The translations under genes were made by a program, and so were the position numbers. Under the pieces are notes generated by a model. It did not search any database, was not told the DNA's origin, and worked only from the letters and a program-made list of their open reading frames with translations. Source: a virus. Taken from it: a stretch of DNA of 24,138 nucleotides. The stretch covers positions 1 to 24,138 of IMG/VR virus record IMGVR_UViG_3300009481_000097, one strand, 5' to 3'. The number at the start of each line of letters is the position of its first letter. The first letter of the stretch is position 1. Positions 21,801-24,138 of this stretch are shown here, piece by piece.

Positions 21801-23613
21801 CGCCTTCGTTAGCTATGTTCCGCAACTTGTTAAACAGAACTTGACCATCTCTTAACAAAGGTTCCGTAAATATTGGAGTGTTTGTTACAGGATCTAAATT
21901 AGCGTGTCCTTGTATTTTAATTATTGCGTCTGTGTCTCCACCTAAAGCATGATACAAAGTTTTTTCAAGCTCATCTCCTCGTAAAGTACCACCATCAGGC
22001 AATTCAACTTTTGAAGCTTTTACTTGCGATAAGTAATTTCCTGCCTCACGAGCCATTTGAGTTTTTATTATTCTGCCTTTCCATTGTCCACGACCAGCAG
22101 CGCTGAGAGCAGCACGTGCTTGATGTCGTTGGACCGCAGTAGCACTACCACTTTTAGCTATCGCACGTTGGGCTTGCATACGCCCACCAGTGCGCATCCA
22201 ACCAATTACTCCACGACCATACCCTATGTCCCCTGCGCCAAAAGCAACCCTTCTAGCAGCTTTAGGAAGAGCGCCTACAGCAGGACCAATAATCGGCATA
22301 GAAAACGGAACTCTAGCTATCTTTAAAGAAGCAGGATAACCCTTACCTGCAGCCCAAGGAATTTTAAGCGAACGCCCAATAGGACCAGCTAAAGGAATTT
22401 TTAAACCAGCAGCCATTTTAACAGAAGCAGCTTCCTCTGCGGAATTAAACAAAGCCCCTTTCCATCTAGCATGTTCTGCTACTTCAGTTCCAATTTTTTG
22501 ACCAGCATTAACCATTTGCATTTCTGATAAATAGTCTTTAAACGGCAAACCGTTTTTATCCATTTTGTTCAAATGCATGTGTTTTGAAACTAATTGTATT
22601 TGATCGTCTGCGAATCCACTTAATCCCGAAACGCCTTCAAGTTTGTACAATCCTTTGATGTCATCAACTAAACTTTTAGGAATGAGAACCAAATTTTCCA
22701 TTGTGCTAATCATTTCAGGATTCTTTTTAGCTATGTCCATAATGTAGCCATTAGCAGTTTTTTTAGGCTTTACACCTGACATAACATCTAAATCAACAAC
22801 CCAATCACCATCATTTAATTGACGGTAAGCGTGTTTAGCGTCATAACCTAAATCTTTTGCTGCACCTCTAACAGTAAAAGCAGGACCAGAATCTCCAAGT
22901 ATTTGAGCTAGGTTTTTTAATTTGCCTTCTTCAATTGCTGCAGTTCCAAAACGTGTACCAAACCTTGCAGTACCACCTGAAAAACCTTCTACAATGTGTC
23001 GCCTCAAAGAATGAGAAGCTAAATCGCCTCCACCTAATTTAGCTCCTTTAAGAATTACATTTCCAGCAGCAACACCTTTACCAACCAAGCCAACGTAACT
23101 TAAAGGGTCAAGAGCTACATCTCCAGTAAAGCTAATTGCTCCCCTGAGAAACCAACCTGCACCCCATTTATCTTCCCATACACCGCCTTGCATCCAATTT
23201 TCATCATGCAACAAACGACCAAAAGTGTAGCCCTCTTCAGCTTGTTCTTTAAAATCTCCGTAGCTCCAACCTTCGCCTTGAGCAAAATCAATTGTTTCTT
23301 TCAAAGCTGAACTAGTTACAGCTAAAGGCAAACTTAACGCTTTAAACAAAGTCCCTAACGGACCCATGCCCTTTTGAACTACAGTGCGCCAACCACCTTG
23401 ACCAAAATCTTCTGGAACTCCGCCAGTGGATTTTAAAATTTCATCTATTGACCTACCCCCACTAGTACCAGTACCAGATAGAGGTGTTGCAGGAGTAACA
23501 GGGGATTGCTGTTCTGCAGGTTTAGGTAATTCTATTTCTATTCCACCAGCAGCAAAGTTAGCCATAGCTGTTTCAAAGGGATCTTTGTCTTTTTCTTTAT
23601 TAGGAAAGACCAT
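12841..23613 (-). CDS. Giant multi-domain (polyvalent-type) protein, 3590 aa
   Basis: One uninterrupted 10.8-kb frame, about 45% of the window. Order of recognisable parts: Pro/Thr-rich N-terminus (about 30-60); hydrophobic Gly/Pro stretch with repeated LKIP (about 398-450); coiled coil (about 838-908); kinase-like domain with 'FYIKRYDPN' (K1331), 'VSNSDVVGYDADNIG' (D1496, N1504) and 'VRIDNGASF' (D1518); Nudix domain (about 1898-1995) with box G1938-x5-E-x7-RE-x-x-EE; possible ADP-ribosyltransferase-like stretch (about 2510-2800); coiled coil (about 2915-2992); C-terminal module with 'GFHSRNFFSG' (N3162) and 'YPFYVW' (3344-3349), resembling the large-polyvalent-protein domain LPD38. Such proteins are thought to enter the host with phage DNA. 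The gene follows a virion-type gene by 3 bp and precedes the endolysin. No protease or portal motif was seen. Confidence 0.85.
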   Translation of the reverse strand: MVFPNKEKDKDPFETAMANFAAGGIEIELPKPAEQQSPVTPATPLSGTGTSGGRSIDEILKSTGGVPEDFGQGGWRTVVQKGMGPLGTLFKALSLPLAVTSSALKETIDFAQGEGWSYGDFKEQAEEGYTFGRLLHDENWMQGGVWEDKWGAGWFLRGAISFTGDVALDPLSYVGLVGKGVAAGNVILKGAKLGGGDLASHSLRRHIVEGFSGGTARFGTRFGTAAIEEGKLKNLAQILGDSGPAFTVRGAAKDLGYDAKHAYRQLNDGDWVVDLDVMSGVKPKKTANGYIMDIAKKNPEMISTMENLVLIPKSLVDDIKGLYKLEGVSGLSGFADDQIQLVSKHMHLNKMDKNGLPFKDYLSEMQMVNAGQKIGTEVAEHARWKGALFNSAEEAASVKMAAGLKIPLAGPIGRSLKIPWAAGKGYPASLKIARVPFSMPIIGPAVGALPKAARRVAFGAGDIGYGRGVIGWMRTGGRMQAQRAIAKSGSATAVQRHQARAALSAAGRGQWKGRIIKTQMAREAGNYLSQVKASKVELPDGGTLRGDELEKTLYHALGGDTDAIIKIQGHANLDPVTNTPIFTEPLLRDGQVLFNKLRNIANEGAGYEFVGEVPFYVPRILNEEAREYIQRRSGTFGLKKGRISNTDALTQHELKRSLISDNAFDELVAKKVAKGKTKATAIWELGNEGVTKGFMGYELFDVGSSLPDGHAWVLSNRVASGKAPSIEKQIAFVMEDLQIGYELFDDNISRALSAYIGGLSIRTGDVFTEEVLKRKGVFVDRIASLTTFPTQEMDKLTFKLHGLSRSINNGQQKLDQLAGDLAASGEGSISNVAWDNSNYALKKQQLDDAMEAHALRIKEYEEAEFKLNEYVEKQIKQEEIVDGLETTIIDLNKQSENTRIELARLASTDFKEIMPLQKKMNRIQELVVQAKGDGNRIRLYAQSLRTGTRELMKNKQIISSIVGGQENFDVYRQVIGKFDPSIHRNVDEFVSAQLADVVDENGIGEAFDGLVKSSGFVGTVTDETPNGFQWQMTMPDGSARNNVQVNTDLMKMVSVLDNLDQTAFGTNVSMTVQIGATMDNLVVNPVAQFDNMLATIEKSNAKAQNVLTEIEQIIGREGIQEEILGKLPTVANVEEAQATILRKVDEGIAKNASSPMDLRTSDTLRTDPEFREAILTFYGTMGNDLRVRPIESGSEIQSAISQIENDLYDQLAIYQFALEENPVIPPMKIQIDTDGVGQVVVEKGLQDFINLKEARDMWQMQMGALSTNNLADVTTILKNGRVIQASAAAKGKGVNPVARLNNRIQAVQGGTNVGFHIRTNIEGDELDFYIKRYDPNLEQGDEAAVFTEYGHTIDDVARNRVQSEVLADALYRRMDTLATGRQTSKAAPNSWQSSTDSFAPDFLRQQANAGDFMVGDMLQNGQWKIAKFSDGLAFPQGSPPISDVSVIKFKNGTHAIASSPEELARYQAQANVNEVVPFSQRIKEQMLMDILVSNSDVVGYDADNIGIDMLTGAVVRIDNGASFHYRAQGLSKANTQGFDWRAVDELENADGSMGTFFSEEFENQPSKWQTMFRSEMQENETFWFELGIQFETIAEMRSGYGGWEGFVKQTLGPEATANDVEMFTDWLEVRTKNLQEVLGNHLEETPPLLEGKELMEAKLASNFDEETVKNIISPAHTAQQRTSQKEGLPSWISNDGETQAIKSFSVRDAIREVRNGTKLNTADREGILRDVSVLKEFERWSKSNPDVLEAMSFGYTPNIKRADDIQFQKSLFEEDAADTVLMRPDEYPDFTEKNFAKKYDEAYLNNDSEALADLEDYTLPEWEQGDYVEELGDGLSLGNEPPSGRGYYEDWVETNRRNKVKDGIAGLTPDKYTWDVDEAVDNALWSGSMTDTVTPDGRSIRYGVVVVDADGNVVMRMPTDTPSTGEPFGGVKWSHAKGGMDEGETPIEAAMREAREELNINVNVYGALPEVDEQTANSVSRYFIAKVANGTPAIDKVPSSAAAVQERMSFYVQHGYGKGTSNMSGVRPKDFSGTQNVPRSSWLDSLWINTTQADATYSPQGMTDATIFSVDAPRGSDSIKILGLPPVHQTQSAAEYLMKADPYNPLTEEGFDAFRDIHHQLDSQIVDSIKGDPNVKGAARLFTSYQQIDGGAYTPNRNKAWRDHELTNLEYAYREDGDTYDELINYLRQGDTERKLSDVSLNKDQEDFLKAFDRSETVNHKNARLNLGAETLETMKALDNRNIAEWDILSFNEKLSFIGYLELQGGNAAPWEQIYLGRAKGAQLSEEEISFLSAVAPMGATRRGAGEAAFDVAPVTSAAYMTEGLYRNIKGATDIVEESDFGSLRGLDPLRHLSDQGPKETISNIRFKNDRRSAVEFAQTLDNYTASGDHWNLLDIDNIVAENAIASHSSDFYLENQEFISSYVARIAEVRSGGTPFTNKEIEDLRNWAVSDVMNKLETHRQGLIRLQSASEMSIKKDLAFFNALNSDKNLGFVNQQIALDSPIVKNLVGGQYSMAGNSTHHYMMPANEYTGGTILDVPVHQLQGIDPKQLRKEIVNKLQHGTPEQRRMIFEEMGIDVAKLKKTSTREEIDDILKMHFNEYQGAFNVSPSTIKNNKPLDFMPEVSAGRAAGSAPTYTQLTSYLNAGVIGQVSPHDMGIPAFQADSIMSHLQKMRAVGSEQIGGLSAKKPFAMFDPKTGKRISSDSTKFDRVLAEVQKSKLGATEMSTSGNPIDTYPALRANLIDEMESFGDAQIIPEALLYPKMLESMKKGLAADGYGAMAFYHNEAVYAPKIDSMGNVIDAMITPTGSAMASADATWANVLLANPVSVVNPNENLTRTAEGLAYSVRNFKENPVITGQKFVDEYEQYAKTILADERNLAGRKAPDAWAQARAQNPDNPLEALVSNQRKAMLQNQDKAYMAIDAYTQSIIRLENEISTLGMSWDTKQTAAGNLVREYKVPKKVEALQIEVSQLKVKLEGAAKAEELIEKITRQLPQDVIKDDMYVGAPSIVNTAGQLGNETEALIPALRESVALLNEEMQIVAEEFIANAQRIITTSNDLNQAAKKFGKEGQDYVNAKWLNINKWDENKIDDFVKTFENTFASGYRPYGVGSQGPQEIVNSMGDVIKWQADGGMRKFLRTYDSVHNLVKGYLIGKTGFHSRNFFSGVFMNSLAGVGNPKTYRRFQNAYWKSQYQFAQREGLDKYAQSLKNSMRKRGIWENISQVNPEHVKIIDQMREGGILGGGQIGGAAIEFDVAKRLPEKLGSPKGILRAINKVNPMSSRNAFLQANRNIGIGTETYLRGVLGFDTILKGGSVDDAFENVIKYHFDYDDLSMFERGVIKRIYPFYVWTKRALPLMAEEVFKQPKKFARVEHFKKEFTGYGEKDNAPVPDYFVRQGGFETPWSYKGEKMWMLPDLPQKVLAETIDPFFTTSGTPIDKAVGGLSTLASNLSPLLKAPLERGTSRNFWKGYNYDGRFVQVPTAFNISGMTEALLTAGIYKQAQNGKIMVRDYDMNMLMTMLPILGDVRRLLPDEQRYQDRALSTYLSYFTGIGLRTNTQAEQQRTLQSQGYEQEEIDNMLRWMERESLKDK

Positions 23614-23616
23614 GAA

Positions 23617-24138
23617 CTACCTAGCAACAAATTCGTTTATTAAATCCTGTTCGCTCATGCCAACAATCCGATTAATCATTCCTGTAATGTCCCCACGAGT
23701 CTGATCGTCTTGCCCTTCACTAGCCATAACTCCACTTATTACTTCAGGTCGGTAGCCGTAATTTAAAGCACCAGCTTCAGCAAGTTCAGTAGCCCTAGCT
23801 GTTTTTTCTTTATCGCTTAGATTATCCCAGCCTTCTTTCGCTAAACCAGTGATTACTTTTTCACCTATTGACCTGTACACACGAGAAGCATCTAAACCAG
23901 CAGCACCTGTTCCATAATTTTGCGCAAACCAAGTATCGTTAAAGCCCATAGTTTCTGGAGCTTCAGATGGGTTGAATTGTGATTCAACAGAATAACCAAC
24001 TAACGCCTCATATTGAGCCATTTTAAAACCGTCATCCAAAGCGTCAAATTCTTCTTGGCTCATACCGCTAAACACACTATTTGGGTTATTTGCCATAGAA
24101 TCATACAAGAAACCAAAAGCCGATTCTTTAGCAGCTTC
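23617..24138 (-). CDS. Partial protein upstream of giant gene, at least 173 aa
   Basis: The frame is open to the window edge, so the N-terminus is missing; the TTG at 24108 is not a likely start. The visible part is acidic with helical, Ala/Glu/Asp-rich segments ('SQEEFDALDDGFKMAQYEAL', 'SRVYRSIGEKVITGLAKEGW', 'MINRIVGMSEQDLINEFVAR'). No family is recognised. Three bases separate its stop from the giant gene's ATG, so the two are almost certainly co-translated. By position it may be the end of a virion or internal protein, for example a lysozyme-type tail protein whose catalytic part lies outside the window, but that cannot be checked here. Confidence 0.7.
   Translation of the reverse strand, partial: EAAKESAFGFLYDSMANNPNSVFSGMSQEEFDALDDGFKMAQYEALVGYSVESQFNPSEAPETMGFNDTWFAQNYGTGAAGLDASRVYRSIGEKVITGLAKEGWDNLSDKEKTARATELAEAGALNYGYRPEVISGVMASEGQDDQTRGDITGMINRIVGMSEQDLINEFVAR

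Noticed and set aside
13360-22326. Many 60-118 codon plus-strand frames inside the giant gene
   Set aside because: All are antisense to one continuous 3590-codon frame, lack SD sequences and recognisable motifs, and arise from the A/T-rich complementary strand.
1-24138. tRNA genes, insertion sequences, integrase and attachment sites
   Set aside because: Gaps were read by eye for tRNA-like arms, transposase or integrase motifs and terminal repeats; none was convincing. A tRNAscan-SE run would settle the tRNA question.

Overview
The window reads as part of a tailed double-stranded DNA phage genome. Genes are tightly packed, with many 1-14 nt stop/start overlaps. The left 11.7 kb (+ strand) holds small early genes and a replication/recombination set; the right 12.5 kb (- strand) holds lysis genes and one enormous gene. 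Several small proteins look like families I associate with actinobacteriophages: the HG...C-R-C-x2-C peptide at 5946, the 'HLTGGYG...CCEHAW' protein at 1740 and the 'MWVFTT' protein at 5530. The base composition is only moderate in GC, so a low-GC actinobacterial host such as an aquatic lineage is a reasonable guess. That host assignment is inference.

Positions 1-6430 (+) contain a run of small genes of mostly unknown function: zinc-ribbon-like proteins, a 45-residue single-pass membrane peptide, a long acidic coiled-coil protein and a DUF932-like protein. Two families of RNA-level structure punctuate this region. The first is a short hairpin just before start codons that places the Shine-Dalgarno (SD) sequence in a 6-nt loop, with different but compensating stems at different genes. 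The second is a set of long polypyrimidine/polypurine inverted repeats, four of them sharing a TTTA-type apex. A 321-bp gap at 4148-4468 ends in a tandem of overlapping, mutually exclusive small hairpins.

Positions 6431-11659 (+) are the replication/recombination operon: a Cas4/RecB-type nuclease with four candidate Fe-S cysteines, an unrecognised 236-residue protein, a DnaB/RecA-fold helicase-type ATPase, an archaeo-eukaryotic-type (AEP) primase, a RusA resolvase, a second PD-(D/E)XK-like nuclease, a sigma-region-4-like helix-turn-helix protein and a MazG-like/Nmad1-like protein. Overlapping genes imply translational coupling.

Positions 11625-24138 (-) run convergently: a virion-type gene cut by the window end, a 3590-residue protein, an amidase endolysin, a small holin-like membrane protein and a 99-residue unknown. 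The giant protein carries a Nudix hydrolase box (about residues 1938-1960), a HipA/PI4-kinase-like domain (K1331, D1496, N1504, D1518) and a C-terminal module resembling those of large phage 'polyvalent' proteins. I suggest it is a virion-carried multi-enzyme protein delivered with the DNA. The two transcription units meet tail to tail and overlap by 35 bp.
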